The notes: a model not told the origin generated them from the sequence alone. Counted from the first letter of the stretch, positions 45,632-55,564 are shown. The stretch: DNA of 64,000 nucleotides from Pseudoalteromonas fuliginea (GCF_000690055.1 NZ_JJNZ01000065.1:30352-94351); one strand, 5' to 3'. Translations and numbers: made by a program.

Positions 45632-45699
45632 GAAAAATTATTGAATATGTTTCATAAGTGTTGTGAAACTCGCAGTTAAAAATAAAGGACAAGTATCCC

Positions 45700-46992
45700 A
45701 TGTCATTCAGTACTATTTCCGTTATTGGTTTAGGTTATATCGGTTTACCAACAGCAGCTATGTTTGCATCACGTAAAAAAAATGTAATAGGTGTTGATGT
45801 AAATCAACATACGGTTGATACAATTAACCGTGGTGAAATACATATAGTAGAACCTGATTTAGACATGATAGTACATGCTGCAGTTACTGAAGGGTATTTA
45901 AAAGCAGTAACAGTACCAGAATCTGCTGATGCATTTTTAATTGCTGTACCAACTCCTTTTAAAAATGATATTAATAATAAGAATGACTACTCAATTCCTG
46001 AGCCAGATATAAGCTACATAAAAAAAGCCAGTGAGGCAATTGCACTTGTACTTAAAAAAGGCGACTTAGTAATACTCGAGTCTACATCACCAGTTGGTGC
46101 TACTGAACAAATGGCTGAGTGGTTAGCTGATGCACGCCCTGATTTGTCATTCCCACAGGTAGCGGGTGAAAATGCAGATGTAAACGTAGCTCATTGCCCA
46201 GAGAGGGTCTTGCCAGGTCATGTTGTACGTGAACTTGTAGAAAATGATCGTGTAATTGGTGGCATGACGGCAAAGTGTTCTGCTAGGGCTGTTGAGTTAT
46301 ATAATACATTTGTACAAGGTGAGTGTGTAATTACTAATGCCCGTACTGCTGAAATGGCAAAACTCACTGAAAATTCATGCCGTGATGTACAAATAGCATT
46401 TGCTAATGAGCTATCTATTATTTGTGATAAGCTAGATATTGATGTCTGGGAGCTTATATCACTCGCTAATCGTCATCCTCGAATTAATATTTTACAGCCA
46501 GGCCCCGGTGTGGGAGGGCACTGTATTGCAGTAGATCCTTGGTTTATTATTAGTAAAACCCCTGAAGAGGCTAAGCTTATTCACACTGCTCGTGAAGTTA
46601 ACGATAGTAAACCTGTCTGGGTAATTAATAAGGTAAAAATTGCGATAGCAGACTTTTTGTTAGCAAATCCTGACAAAACAGCAAAAGATATAACTATTGC
46701 TTGTTATGGATTAGCTTTTAAGCCTGATATTGATGATTTGAGAGAAAGTCCTGCGTTGAATATAACAAATCAAATTGCTAAATTTCACTTAGGAAAAGTA
46801 TTAGCCGTTGAGCCTAATGTAAAGGAGCTTCCAAATTCTCTTGCGGTTAATATCAGATTAACCGAATTAGATACCGCAAATAAAAATGCAACTATAGGTG
46901 TGATATTAGTTGATCATAAAGAGTTTAAGTTACATTCCAAAGACTTTAAAGGGATTGCCTATATTGTAGATACACGAGGTATTGTAAAGTAA
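45700..46992 (+). CDS. wecC: UDP-N-acetyl-D-mannosamine dehydrogenase (locus 2 copy)
   Basis: The 430 residues are closely similar to the 13051 gene over the NAD site (IGLGYIGLPTAAMFAS) and the catalytic Cys block (PGPGVGGHCIAVDPWF). The C-terminal 60 residues are more divergent. AAAGGA precedes the ATG. It provides UDP-ManNAcA, which fits the WecG-family transferase at 53365. The next gene starts 3 bp after it. Confidence 0.95.
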   Translation: MSFSTISVIGLGYIGLPTAAMFASRKKNVIGVDVNQHTVDTINRGEIHIVEPDLDMIVHAAVTEGYLKAVTVPESADAFLIAVPTPFKNDINNKNDYSIPEPDISYIKKASEAIALVLKKGDLVILESTSPVGATEQMAEWLADARPDLSFPQVAGENADVNVAHCPERVLPGHVVRELVENDRVIGGMTAKCSARAVELYNTFVQGECVITNARTAEMAKLTENSCRDVQIAFANELSIICDKLDIDVWELISLANRHPRINILQPGPGVGGHCIAVDPWFIISKTPEEAKLIHTAREVNDSKPVWVINKVKIAIADFLLANPDKTAKDITIACYGLAFKPDIDDLRESPALNITNQIAKFHLGKVLAVEPNVKELPNSLAVNIRLTELDTANKNATIGVILVDHKEFKLHSKDFKGIAYIVDTRGIVK

Positions 46993-46995
46993 AGC

Positions 46996-48180
46996 ATGTT
47001 AAATAAAATTCCTTGGAATAAAATTGAGCTATTAGCAGCAACAGGTTTACCTGGTGGTTTCAAAGTATTTGTATTTTTTTTAATTCAATATGCTTATGAT
47101 TCAACTACTTTAGGTAGAGTTGCAACTCTACTTTCTATGGCTCAAATTTTAGCGTACTTTACAGCCATAGGCTGGTGTTCGTTATTAATAGTACGTGTTG
47201 CAAAGTGTGAAAATATTAAAAATCAGCTCTTAGTCTACAATAGCCTCCTCGTAATGGGAGGGATTACCACTGTATTAATATCTATAGGTATTTTTTTAAT
47301 TAGTTTTATTGTCGAAATTGATAATCTATTAACCTTTATTTTACTTTTAATATCTTGGAGTTGGTATCAGTTTCAGCGACATTATATATTAGCTTTGAAG
47401 TGTTATAAGTTAATAATAAAATTTGATCTTATCTTACTACTTTTAGCTGCTGTTTTAATTCTTTTAATCGATCCAATAATTGCACTGTATGTTTCTTTCT
47501 TTTTAATTTCATTTGTAATGATGTTATATCAACAGAAGGGATTTAAAATAACGCCATTTAAGTTGTCTTATGATTTTAAAGGGGTATCTTTCGGTTTTAA
47601 TAATTTCTTTAGTGGTGGTATTACTTTATCATTAATTCCTTTGGCTAACTTCTTCAATGGTGTCGATTTTGCAGGGTTTATATCTTTGTTCTTGTCTCTA
47701 TCTGCATTAGCAATGCTATTTCCAAGGGCTATATCATTATTTCAGTTACCGACACTAAGTGAAAAAATAAACGATCCTTCAATCTTTACATTGACTGATA
47801 CTATGAAGAAGCAGATGCTTTTATGTAACTTTTTAACTTGTATTGTTAATTTGTTTTTGGCGCTTTTTATAATTTCTTTTATGAACGTTGGGGATAATGT
47901 TTATCACAACTTTTTTATACTAATTTCGTTTGTGTTTAATTACCTTTTTACAACACAATCTTTAATTGGAGCAAATGTACTTATGGCTTTAGAGAAAAGT
48001 AAAGTTCTATTGCTTTTATCATTTAATAGTGCACTTGTTTTCTTCGCAGTGTGCTTTTTATTATCGAAATCCAGCTACGGCAACTCTTTTTTTATTATTA
48101 GTGTGCTATTGGCATCCCTTGCGTTGGCTAAATGGTTAATACTAGAATCAATTTATAAAAGTGAGTTAAAATGTCAGTAA
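46996..48180 (+). CDS. wzx: Second Wzx-like flippase (locus 2)
   Basis: The 394-residue polytopic protein (about 10-12 helices) starts LLAATGLPGGFKVFVFFLIQYAY and has the SFGFNNFFSGGITLSLIPLA segment typical of MOP-family flippases. It is shorter and unlike the 503-residue Wzx of locus 1. Base composition is visibly more AT-rich than wecC, which marks the start of an island-like segment. It overlaps the next gene by 10 bp. Confidence 0.82.
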   Translation: MLNKIPWNKIELLAATGLPGGFKVFVFFLIQYAYDSTTLGRVATLLSMAQILAYFTAIGWCSLLIVRVAKCENIKNQLLVYNSLLVMGGITTVLISIGIFLISFIVEIDNLLTFILLLISWSWYQFQRHYILALKCYKLIIKFDLILLLLAAVLILLIDPIIALYVSFFLISFVMMLYQQKGFKITPFKLSYDFKGVSFGFNNFFSGGITLSLIPLANFFNGVDFAGFISLFLSLSALAMLFPRAISLFQLPTLSEKINDPSIFTLTDTMKKQMLLCNFLTCIVNLFLALFIISFMNVGDNVYHNFFILISFVFNYLFTTQSLIGANVLMALEKSKVLLLLSFNSALVFFAVCFLLSKSSYGNSFFIISVLLASLALAKWLILESIYKSELKCQ

Positions 48181-48584
48181 CTAAGTTATATCGGATCGGT
48201 AACTATTTGCATAAGAGAAATATACCGGGAGCTGCTTTTCTATTTAAGTTATTAATTAGGGTAGTCTTTAATTGTGCCGTTGATCCTAGGACTAAAATAG
48301 GGAAGGGGAGTTTCTTTGCATATGGTGGAATAGCGGTAGTTATTCATCGGTTAGCAGTTATTGGTGATAATGTTACAATTTCTCAATGTGTTACAATTGG
48401 TGGGCGGTCAAAAATTAGTCGTTTACCAACCGTTGGCAATAACGTTTATATTGGTGCTGGGGCAATAATTCTAGGAGATATAAGTATTGGTGATAATGCT
48501 GTAATTGGTGCAGGTTCCGTTCTAATCGACAATGTTGCAATTGGTGAGGTGTGGGCTGGTGTACCTGCGAGGAAAATAAATTGA
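48171..48584 (+). CDS. Serine-acetyltransferase-like hexapeptide O-acetyltransferase
   Basis: The 137-residue left-handed beta-helix protein has hexapeptide repeats (IGDNVTISQCVTIGG, VGNNVYIGAGAIILGDISIGDNAVIGAGSV) and ends WAGVPARKIN. It resembles the acetyl-CoA-using serine acetyltransferase/WcaB group, with only a short N-terminal helical part. It is a likely O-acetylase of the locus 2 unit and the intact counterpart of the decayed gene at 27559. Confidence 0.87.
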   Translation: MSVTKLYRIGNYLHKRNIPGAAFLFKLLIRVVFNCAVDPRTKIGKGSFFAYGGIAVVIHRLAVIGDNVTISQCVTIGGRSKISRLPTVGNNVYIGAGAIILGDISIGDNAVIGAGSVLIDNVAIGEVWAGVPARKIN

Positions 48585-49807
48585 AAATTAAAAAAAAAAT
48601 TAATGGGCACATTTTATTTTCTCCAAATGTTTTTTTAATCTTTTGTGCTTTTTTCTTTTCTATATGTATTATTGAAAACCCTTTAGGTTGGAGTAATGCT
48701 TTCGGTTGGGATGGAACTATTAATTATGATCTGGTTTTTATCTATCTATTATCTTTATATTTAGGTATTAAACTAGGTGGTATTAATTTTTTTCCGTCTA
48801 AAGTTAGTTTAGATGAAAAAAATAATATCAATTATAAATACTTAGCCTTACTTTTCTTTATAGCTATTATTTTTCAATCTGCAAAATTTATTAATATTGG
48901 AGATATCCCTTTATTAGGGGATCCTTTGAGTAGGTATAATTTAACACTTGGTGGTTTTGAAGATTATCCTACGAGACTTATAGCACCTTTTTGTATGATT
49001 TTTTCATTGTTTTATATAGATAATAAAAGATTAAAATATATTATATTTATTTTTTTAGGCGTAATTTTAAACTTGTTCTTTTTGCAAAGACAAGAAGTTA
49101 TGAATTTGATTCTAGGTGTTGCTTTAGTTTTAACGTTTAGAAAAAAAATAAACTTTAACACTATTATCAAAGTCATATTGGTAGCTTTTATAGTTGCTTA
49201 TATTTTTATTGGTGTAGCGGCTGTAGTTCGTGTTGGTCCCGATGCTTTGATGACTAATGCTAATGTTTTCATCTTACCTCTGTGGGTAATTCATGCAGAT
49301 ACAACTACTGCTTTTTTATTTGGTCAGTCTGTTGTTGAAAAAATGAATGGTGAATATTTGTATGGAAAATATTCATTTGGTATTTTTATTTCAATTTTTA
49401 TTCCTGGCTACACTGAACATGGTGCTGAACTTGTTAGGGTTATGTTTACCGAGGCTAAAACAGCTCAATCAATATCCGTTCCTTATTCCTATTATGTTGA
49501 TTTTGGTTATACATCATTATTTTTTCTTTCTTTTCTTCAAGGCTTCGTTCTTTCTTATTTTTATAGAAAGGCTATTAATTCAATGAGTTACAGTGATCTT
49601 GTGCTATACGCCGTTATATACCTGAACGCTTTATGGTCTTTACGATCAGGATCTGTGATCTTGAGCCCAATTGTAATATATATCATCTTTTCCTTTTATT
49701 GTTTGTCTAACACTAGTGAAAAAAAAATTACATTCAGAAATTTAGCAAGAGGAGGTTTTGTTTTTATTTTAGCTATATCAACTATAGCTTTAGCCTTTAG
49801 AATCTAA
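48581..49807 (+). CDS. wzy: Wzy-like polymerase (locus 2)
   Basis: The 408 residues have about 10-12 hydrophobic helices. A periplasmic stretch holds RVGPDALMTNANVFILPLW and FGIFISIFIPGYTEHGAELVR (the latter split here by family loop), similar to O-antigen polymerase loops. I use TTG 48581 (TTGA overlap, GAGGA 7 nt upstream) rather than the internal ATG frame at 48551. The gene is very AT-rich. It is called mainly by topology and context. Confidence 0.78.
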   Translation: MKIKKKINGHILFSPNVFLIFCAFFFSICIIENPLGWSNAFGWDGTINYDLVFIYLLSLYLGIKLGGINFFPSKVSLDEKNNINYKYLALLFFIAIIFQSAKFINIGDIPLLGDPLSRYNLTLGGFEDYPTRLIAPFCMIFSLFYIDNKRLKYIIFIFLGVILNLFFLQRQEVMNLILGVALVLTFRKKINFNTIIKVILVAFIVAYIFIGVAAVVRVGPDALMTNANVFILPLWVIHADTTTAFLFGQSVVEKMNGEYLYGKYSFGIFISIFIPGYTEHGAELVRVMFTEAKTAQSISVPYSYYVDFGYTSLFFLSFLQGFVLSYFYRKAINSMSYSDLVLYAVIYLNALWSLRSGSVILSPIVIYIIFSFYCLSNTSEKKITFRNLARGGFVFILAISTIALAFRI

Positions 49808-49821
49808 TATTAAGAGAGTAT

Positions 49822-51111
49822 ATGTCAAAAATATTATTGTTAATTATGAAACTTAATTTACTGCCGTCACTAATTTTTGGTAGTAAATATAAAAAGATTA
49901 AGTCTAATTTTTTCTCAGAAAATTTAAATGTTTTTTTTACTTTTATAAACGTAAATAAAGAAAAAATTCAATTTTACTCTAATAAAGGAACTTTACCCAA
50001 TGATATTACTTCACTAACTGACTTTAAAAATAGTTTTGATTTAATTGATAAAGAGATTGCTCTAACCAATTTTAATAAGTTATTGAATAAAAACTTGTCA
50101 GGATCAGCTTTATGTACGACAGGAGGTACGTCAGGTAAACCAATGAAAATCTATCTCCCAAAGACAAGGTATAAAAATGAGTTTGGTGCCCTGCATGCAC
50201 TTTGGAGTAAAATTGGATATAACTTTGATATCAGAGCTGTAGTTCGTAATGAAAAAGTAGAAGGTAATTCTTTTAAAGTTAACTTAATAACTAAAGAGGT
50301 TATATTCGATGGATTCAGAAGTGATGACGAATATTTAAAGTTTATATACGAAACCATGAAAAAATATAATATAAAATTTTTTCATGGTTATACATCTAAT
50401 GCAGAAAGGTTTTTTACTTATTTGTTAAAAAATAAGCTTGATACCTCTTTTATGAAAGGAATTATCACATCATCGGAGAACTTGTACCTTCATCAGATCG
50501 AGCTTTTTGAGAAAGTAAAACATATCAAGCATATGAATTTTTACGGTCACAGTGAAAAGTTATTACTAGGTGGTTGGTGTACTGAAGGTAATTGTTACCA
50601 TTTTTATAATTCTTATGGTTACACAGAATTACTCGATGAAGATGGTGTTGATATCACTGAGGAGGGCGAGATAGGTGAGTTAGTGGGGTCTACTAATTAT
50701 AATCATTTTATGCCTTTATTTAGATACAAAACAGGTGATTTTGCAATTAAGGGAAAAAAGAAGTGCCCTGGTTGTGGGTTTGAGGGATTATCTGTATCCA
50801 AAATCTTGGGTCGCTGGCATGGTGAGCGTGTTTATAATAGTGATAATACATTTGTGACTACCACAGCACTAAATCTTCATTCTCATCATTATGATGCAGT
50901 CGATGGTTTGCAGTATTATCAACCTGAAAAAGGCGTACTGGAGATTAGAGTTATTCCAAACTCTAGTTTTTCTAATCATATAGAAAATGAGCTTTATCAA
51001 TTGGTTAAGTCTAAATTGAATTCGGATTCTATTATACATTTGGTAAAAGTTACAGAAATAGAAAGAAAAGCCAACGGCAAATATTTACTTTTAATTAGTG
51101 AAATAAAATAA
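49822..51111 (+). CDS. CapK/PaaK-like adenylate-forming enzyme
   Basis: The 429-residue ANL-type protein has the P-loop TTGGTSGKPMKIYLP (about 97-111), an NFYGHSEKLLLGG motif, and FRYKTGDFAIKGKKKCPGCG with a Cys-X2-Cys pair. CapK proteins of capsule clusters resemble phenylacetate-CoA ligase. They probably activate a carboxylic acid as an adenylate for transfer to the polysaccharide. The acid and acceptor are unknown; no dedicated acyltransferase lies next to it apart from the hexapeptide protein. Confidence 0.82.
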   Translation: MSKILLLIMKLNLLPSLIFGSKYKKIKSNFFSENLNVFFTFINVNKEKIQFYSNKGTLPNDITSLTDFKNSFDLIDKEIALTNFNKLLNKNLSGSALCTTGGTSGKPMKIYLPKTRYKNEFGALHALWSKIGYNFDIRAVVRNEKVEGNSFKVNLITKEVIFDGFRSDDEYLKFIYETMKKYNIKFFHGYTSNAERFFTYLLKNKLDTSFMKGIITSSENLYLHQIELFEKVKHIKHMNFYGHSEKLLLGGWCTEGNCYHFYNSYGYTELLDEDGVDITEEGEIGELVGSTNYNHFMPLFRYKTGDFAIKGKKKCPGCGFEGLSVSKILGRWHGERVYNSDNTFVTTTALNLHSHHYDAVDGLQYYQPEKGVLEIRVIPNSSFSNHIENELYQLVKSKLNSDSIIHLVKVTEIERKANGKYLLLISEIK

Positions 51112-52185
51112 ATGTTAAGAAAAAATGTAAAAAACTTAATTATTTCCACTGACTATGATGGGCAAGGGGGAATTGCAACAGTTGTAAGTACTTATAAGGA
51201 AAATGGTTTATTTGAGCGTTGGAATATTGAAGCACTATCTACACATTCGTCTTTTGCGAAAGCTGGAAAATTTAGCTTGGTACTTATGTATGCTTTTTTT
51301 ATCATAAAATTATTAAAGACTATCATGTTCAACCAAGTTGGTTTCGCTCATATACATATAGCCTCAAGAGGAAGTTATACTAGGAAGTCAATAGTAGTAA
51401 GAATTTTAAAGTTTTTCAATGTAAAAGTCCTTTTACATTTGCATGGTGCGGAATTTCAAGATTTTTATCAAAATGAATGTTCTGCAAGAAAAAAGCTACA
51501 CATTAGAAAGACATTTCAAATGGCAGATAAAGTAATTGTATTATCTAGTCAATGGTATAAATGGTTATCAACATTACTTCCTAATAATAGTAAATTAGAG
51601 ATATTATATAATTCGGTTGCAGTTCCTGAGCTTCAGAGAAAACATGTTGAAGTTGGGAAGATTGTATTTCTTGGACGAGTTGGTGAACGAAAGGGAGTTT
51701 ATGATCTTATTAATGCCTTTAAATTAGTGTTAGATAGCTGTCCAAAATCACAGCTTATAATTGCAGGTGATGGCAATTTAGATGAAGCGAAAAAACTTGT
51801 GAAAAACCTTGATATTGAAAACTCTATTGTTTTCACTGGCTGGGTTAGTGGCGAACAAAAAAAGAATCTCCTTGCTACATCCGATGTATATTGTTTACCA
51901 AGTTACAATGAGGGGTTTCCTATGGGGATTTTAGAAGCTATGGCAGCTTCTATACCTGTAGTTGCTAGTCGTGTTGGAGGTATCCCTGACGCAATTGATA
52001 ATGAGTCAAGTGGCTTTATTATTGAAGCTGGGGATGTTGGTGCTTTAGCTGGAACTTTAACAAAATTGATTAATGATAGGGTTTTAAACCAAAGAATAAG
52101 TACTAATGCAAAGATAAAGTTCGATCTAGAGTTTAGTTTGAATATAATAATTCCAAAGCTAGAAAAAATTTATAAGCAATTATGA
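51112..52185 (+). CDS. Family 4 glycosyltransferase (locus 2)
   Basis: The 357-residue GT-B enzyme has STDYDGQGGIATVVSTY at the N-terminus, LHLHGAEFQDFY, VFLGRVGERKGVYDLINAF and the EX7E donor motif in SYNEGFPMGILEAMAASIPVVAS. It starts immediately after the CapK stop and overlaps the next gene by ATGA. Confidence 0.92.
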   Translation: MLRKNVKNLIISTDYDGQGGIATVVSTYKENGLFERWNIEALSTHSSFAKAGKFSLVLMYAFFIIKLLKTIMFNQVGFAHIHIASRGSYTRKSIVVRILKFFNVKVLLHLHGAEFQDFYQNECSARKKLHIRKTFQMADKVIVLSSQWYKWLSTLLPNNSKLEILYNSVAVPELQRKHVEVGKIVFLGRVGERKGVYDLINAFKLVLDSCPKSQLIIAGDGNLDEAKKLVKNLDIENSIVFTGWVSGEQKKNLLATSDVYCLPSYNEGFPMGILEAMAASIPVVASRVGGIPDAIDNESSGFIIEAGDVGALAGTLTKLINDRVLNQRISTNAKIKFDLEFSLNIIIPKLEKIYKQL

Positions 52186-53378
52186 TAAATAAAAGAATAT
52201 TGACTAAATCTACTGAGATAGCTGGTTTATTATTAGATAACTCTAAATCCGAAGATTATAGTGGTTATGATCCATTTGATTCATTAAATAGCCGTTTATT
52301 GCAAATGACAGGACTTGATCGTATTCCTATAATCAGGTTAGCCTGGTTGCAATTTGGGAAAAGATCGCCCATTAATATTAGGCGTTTATTGATCGTACCT
52401 AAAATGAGAAACCCTAAAGGCATAGCGCTCTTTATATTAGGGTTAATTGAGGATTATAAACGTACGAACAATAATGATTTTTTAAGTGATGCAATAGGTC
52501 TTGCTGAATGGCTTCTTTCACAACAAAGTGACCCATTAATTTGGGAGTATAGTTGTTGGGGTTATCATTTTGATTGGGAAGCTAGGGCTTTTTTTGTTCC
52601 TAAAGGTAAACCCAATATAATTACAACTGTATATGCTGCACGTGCTTTATATAAGTTAGGTGAAATTCTAAATCGAAAGGATTTTATTGATGCCTCTTTT
52701 AGCTCAGCAAAGTTTATAATTGAAAAGCTTTATACGGAGTTTGAAGGTAAAACATTCTTTGCTTATATCCCCGGTGAAAAGGCATTTGTTCATAATGCGA
52801 GCTTGTGGGGGGCTGCTTGGGTTGCTTTTGTTGCTTCTAAGACAAAGAATGAATACATGGCAAATACTGCAACTACCGTAATTCGTGAATCAATTAAAGC
52901 GCAAAGTTCAGATGGCTCTTGGGTCTATGGTAGTCGTAATCACCATCAGTTTATAGACGGGTTTCATACTGGGTATAATCTTGAAGCACTTTGCATGGCA
53001 AGAAAGGCACTAAATACGAAAGATTTTGATGTGTCTATTCATCTTGGGTTTATTTATTACAAAAACAATTTTTTTTCTGATAATGGAATTGTTAAATATT
53101 ATAATAATAATACTTATCCCATCGATATGCACTCAGTTGCGCAAGCAATTTTTACATTATTAAAAGTTGGCAATGAGTTGAGTGATGAAGAGTTATGTAA
53201 GAAAGTTGTCGTATGTGCGATAAAATTGCTTTACTTAGAAGAAAAAAAGCAATTTTCATATCAAATTAACCGCTATTACACGAATGATATCAATTACACT
53301 CGTTGGACTCAGGCTTGGGGATATTTTTCTTTAGCATTTTTTAATAGATATTTTGAAAGTAAATATGAAAAGAATTAA
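52182..53378 (+). CDS. Alpha/alpha-barrel protein of unknown function in polysaccharide locus
   Basis: The 398-residue, mainly helical protein has repeated helix pairs with aromatic motifs (WLLSQQSDPLIWEYSCWGYHFD, TTVYAARALYKLGE, HNASLWGAAWVAFVAS, DGSWVYGSRNHHQFIDGFHTG, YTRWTQAWGYFSLAFF). These match the six-hairpin toroid of the terpenoid-cyclase/glycosidase-like superfamily. No signal peptide is seen. It could be a lyase, an epimerase-like enzyme or a hydrolase acting on lipid-linked intermediates; I cannot assign it. It is ATGA-coupled to the preceding glycosyltransferase. Confidence 0.65.
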   Translation: MINKRILTKSTEIAGLLLDNSKSEDYSGYDPFDSLNSRLLQMTGLDRIPIIRLAWLQFGKRSPINIRRLLIVPKMRNPKGIALFILGLIEDYKRTNNNDFLSDAIGLAEWLLSQQSDPLIWEYSCWGYHFDWEARAFFVPKGKPNIITTVYAARALYKLGEILNRKDFIDASFSSAKFIIEKLYTEFEGKTFFAYIPGEKAFVHNASLWGAAWVAFVASKTKNEYMANTATTVIRESIKAQSSDGSWVYGSRNHHQFIDGFHTGYNLEALCMARKALNTKDFDVSIHLGFIYYKNNFFSDNGIVKYYNNNTYPIDMHSVAQAIFTLLKVGNELSDEELCKKVVVCAIKLLYLEEKKQFSYQINRYYTNDINYTRWTQAWGYFSLAFFNRYFESKYEKN

Positions 53379-54093
53379 CTTACTAGGCTGCCCTATAGAT
53401 ATTACTTCAATGGATGAAACGGTATCGGTAATAAAGGAATTACTAAGGGAAGGTGTATTCACTCAACATGTTGTTGTAAATGTTGCAAAACTTGTAAATA
53501 TGAGGGCGGATAAAGCTTTAAAAGAATCCGTCGAAGGTTGTGATATTATTAATATAGATGGAATGGGGGTTGTTCTGGGAGCTAGGCTGTGTGGTTATGA
53601 TGTACCCGAACGCGTAGCCGGGGTGGACTTATTTCATAACTTACTAAATATGAGTGCCATTGAGGAGTTTCCGGTTTTTTTATTGGGAGCAACAGACGAT
53701 ATTGTTAGTAAAACAGTACAGAAAGTGAAAGAGCAAAATCCTGATTTAATTATTGCAGGGTATCACCATGGATATTTTTGGGATGATGAAGAAGCGATAG
53801 TTGAAAAAATAAAGCAGTCTGGTGCAAAATTGTTATTTGTAGCTATTACATCTCCAAAAAAAGAAAACTTCATTAATAAATGGCAAGATAAATTAGGTGT
53901 AAGTTTTGTAATGGGAGTTGGTGGTACGTTTGATGTTGTAGCAGGTAAAGTTAAACGTGCGCCTTTATGGATGCAAAGATATGGTTTAGAATGGCTCTAT
54001 CGTGTAATACAAGAGCCGAGAAGAATGTGGAAGCGTTATTTGGTTACTAATTGTAAATTTGCTTGGCTTTTATTTAAAGAAAAGCTCAAATGA
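53365..54093 (+). CDS. WecG/TagA/CpsF-family glycosyltransferase
   Basis: The 242 residues have NVAKLVNMRADKALKESVEG, INIDGMGVVLGARLCG, the VAGVDLFHNLL block and the C-terminal VGGTFDVVAGKVKRAPLWMQ ... RLIQEPRRM-like signature. WecG adds ManNAcA to GlcNAc-PP-undecaprenol; the wecB/wecC pair of this locus makes the required UDP-ManNAcA. I use ATG 53365, which overlaps the previous gene. Confidence 0.9.
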   Translation: MKRINLLGCPIDITSMDETVSVIKELLREGVFTQHVVVNVAKLVNMRADKALKESVEGCDIINIDGMGVVLGARLCGYDVPERVAGVDLFHNLLNMSAIEEFPVFLLGATDDIVSKTVQKVKEQNPDLIIAGYHHGYFWDDEEAIVEKIKQSGAKLLFVAITSPKKENFINKWQDKLGVSFVMGVGGTFDVVAGKVKRAPLWMQRYGLEWLYRVIQEPRRMWKRYLVTNCKFAWLLFKEKLK

Positions 54094-54164
54094 TCCGTTT
54101 ATATTTTATTTAAATAAAGTGTTATAATAAGAATTGCGTTTTTAACAATAATAATTGGGATCAT

Positions 54165-55561
54165 ATGCAAATGCATAAAGGAATTTTGCAAAGTAATGCA
54201 ACCATTGTTGCATTTGTTCAACGAGTACTCGATATTACTATTATTGTTGGTACTTTATGGTTAAGTACTTTTTTACATGATAAAGCATGGCTATTGCAGC
54301 ACACCACGGCTGCATTATTAGCCGTGTTTTTATTTCATTTTACTAGTGAACTAGACAAGTTGTATATATCATGGCGCGGATTGTCACTCTATAAAGAGCT
54401 TAAAAAACAATATCTCATTGGTTTATAAGTGCTGCCGTATTATTTTTAAGCGTTAACTTTTTAGCCCCTGAATACTTAAACCCTACAGGATTACAGCTAG
54501 CGTGGTTTACATTAGCGACAGTATTGTTAGGTACTTACAGGATATTTTTACGTTTTTTATTAAGGTTTTTGCGTGCACAGGGTTACAATACTCGTAATGT
54601 GGTAGTTGTAGGGGCTGGTGTATTAGGTCAAAAATTTGCAAATAATATTATTGAACATACTAGTTTTGGGTTGGTTTTTAGTGGTTATTATGACGATGAA
54701 ACGCCTAATCAAAAAGTTGTGGCTGCACAAACTTTGGGCGATCTTGAACAGTTGGTTACTGATTGTAAAATAGGCGGAATTGACCGAGTTTATATCGTAC
54801 TACCTCCACAAGCGTATGAGCGTCGTAAGTGGTTAGTTAAAGAACTGGCCGATAGCACTGCAAGTGTGTATATAGTGCCTGATGTTTTTACATACCAGTT
54901 ATTACATTCACGCAGTGATACTATTATGGGCATACCAACTATAAGCATTTACGACTCACCCATAGATGGTAGTAACGCTATAGTTAAACGTATAGAAGAT
55001 GTAATATTATCAGTATTAATACTTGCTTTAATTTCACCTGTATTAATAGGGCTTGCTATTGCTGTTAAAGTTAGCTCTAAAGGACCTGTGTTTTTTAAAC
55101 AAAATCGTTATGGTATTGATGGTAAAGCAATAAAAGTTTGGAAGTTTCGTTCGATGAACGTAATGGAGGATGGGGCTAAAGTAACCCAAGCCACTAAAAA
55201 TGATAGTCGTTTTACCCCAATAGGGCAGTTTATTCGTAAAACAAGCCTTGATGAACTCCCACAGTTTTTGAATGTATTGCAAGGGCAGATGTCGATAGTC
55301 GGACCTCGGCCTCATGCCGTAGCTCATAATGAAGAATATCGTTCACTTGTAAATGGATATATGCTTCGTCATAAAGTAAAACCAGGTATTACAGGATGGG
55401 CGCAAATAAACGGTTGGCGTGGTGAAACCGATACGCTCGATAAAATGGCAAAACGAATTGAATTCGATCTTGAATATATTCGTAATTGGTCACTTATTTT
55501 TGATTTGAAAATAGTGTTTTTGACTATCTTTAAAGGTTTTATAAATAAAAATGCCTACTGA
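54165..55561 (+). pseudogene. wcaJ: Undecaprenyl-phosphate glucose phosphotransferase (WcaJ type), one frameshift
   Basis: The N-terminal 87 codons (QSNATIVAFVQRVLDITIIV, helices) stop at TAA 54426. Reading in the -1 frame from there (FISAAVLFLSVNFLAPEYLN) joins without a gap to the long C-terminal part (VVVVGAGVLGQKFANNI, QNRYGIDGKAIKVWKFRSM, KTSLDELPQFLNVLQGQMS, RPGITGWAQINGWRGETD). Restoring one base gives about 466 residues, the length of WcaJ (464). All other features are intact, so the change is a recent single-base deletion or a sequencing error. It would be the initiating transferase of locus 2. Confidence 0.88.
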
Positions 55562-55564
55562 TAA

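Noticed and set aside
54410..54440. Programmed ribosomal frameshift in wcaJ
   Set aside because: No slippery heptamer or downstream hairpin is apparent at the shift site; a deletion or sequencing error is simpler.
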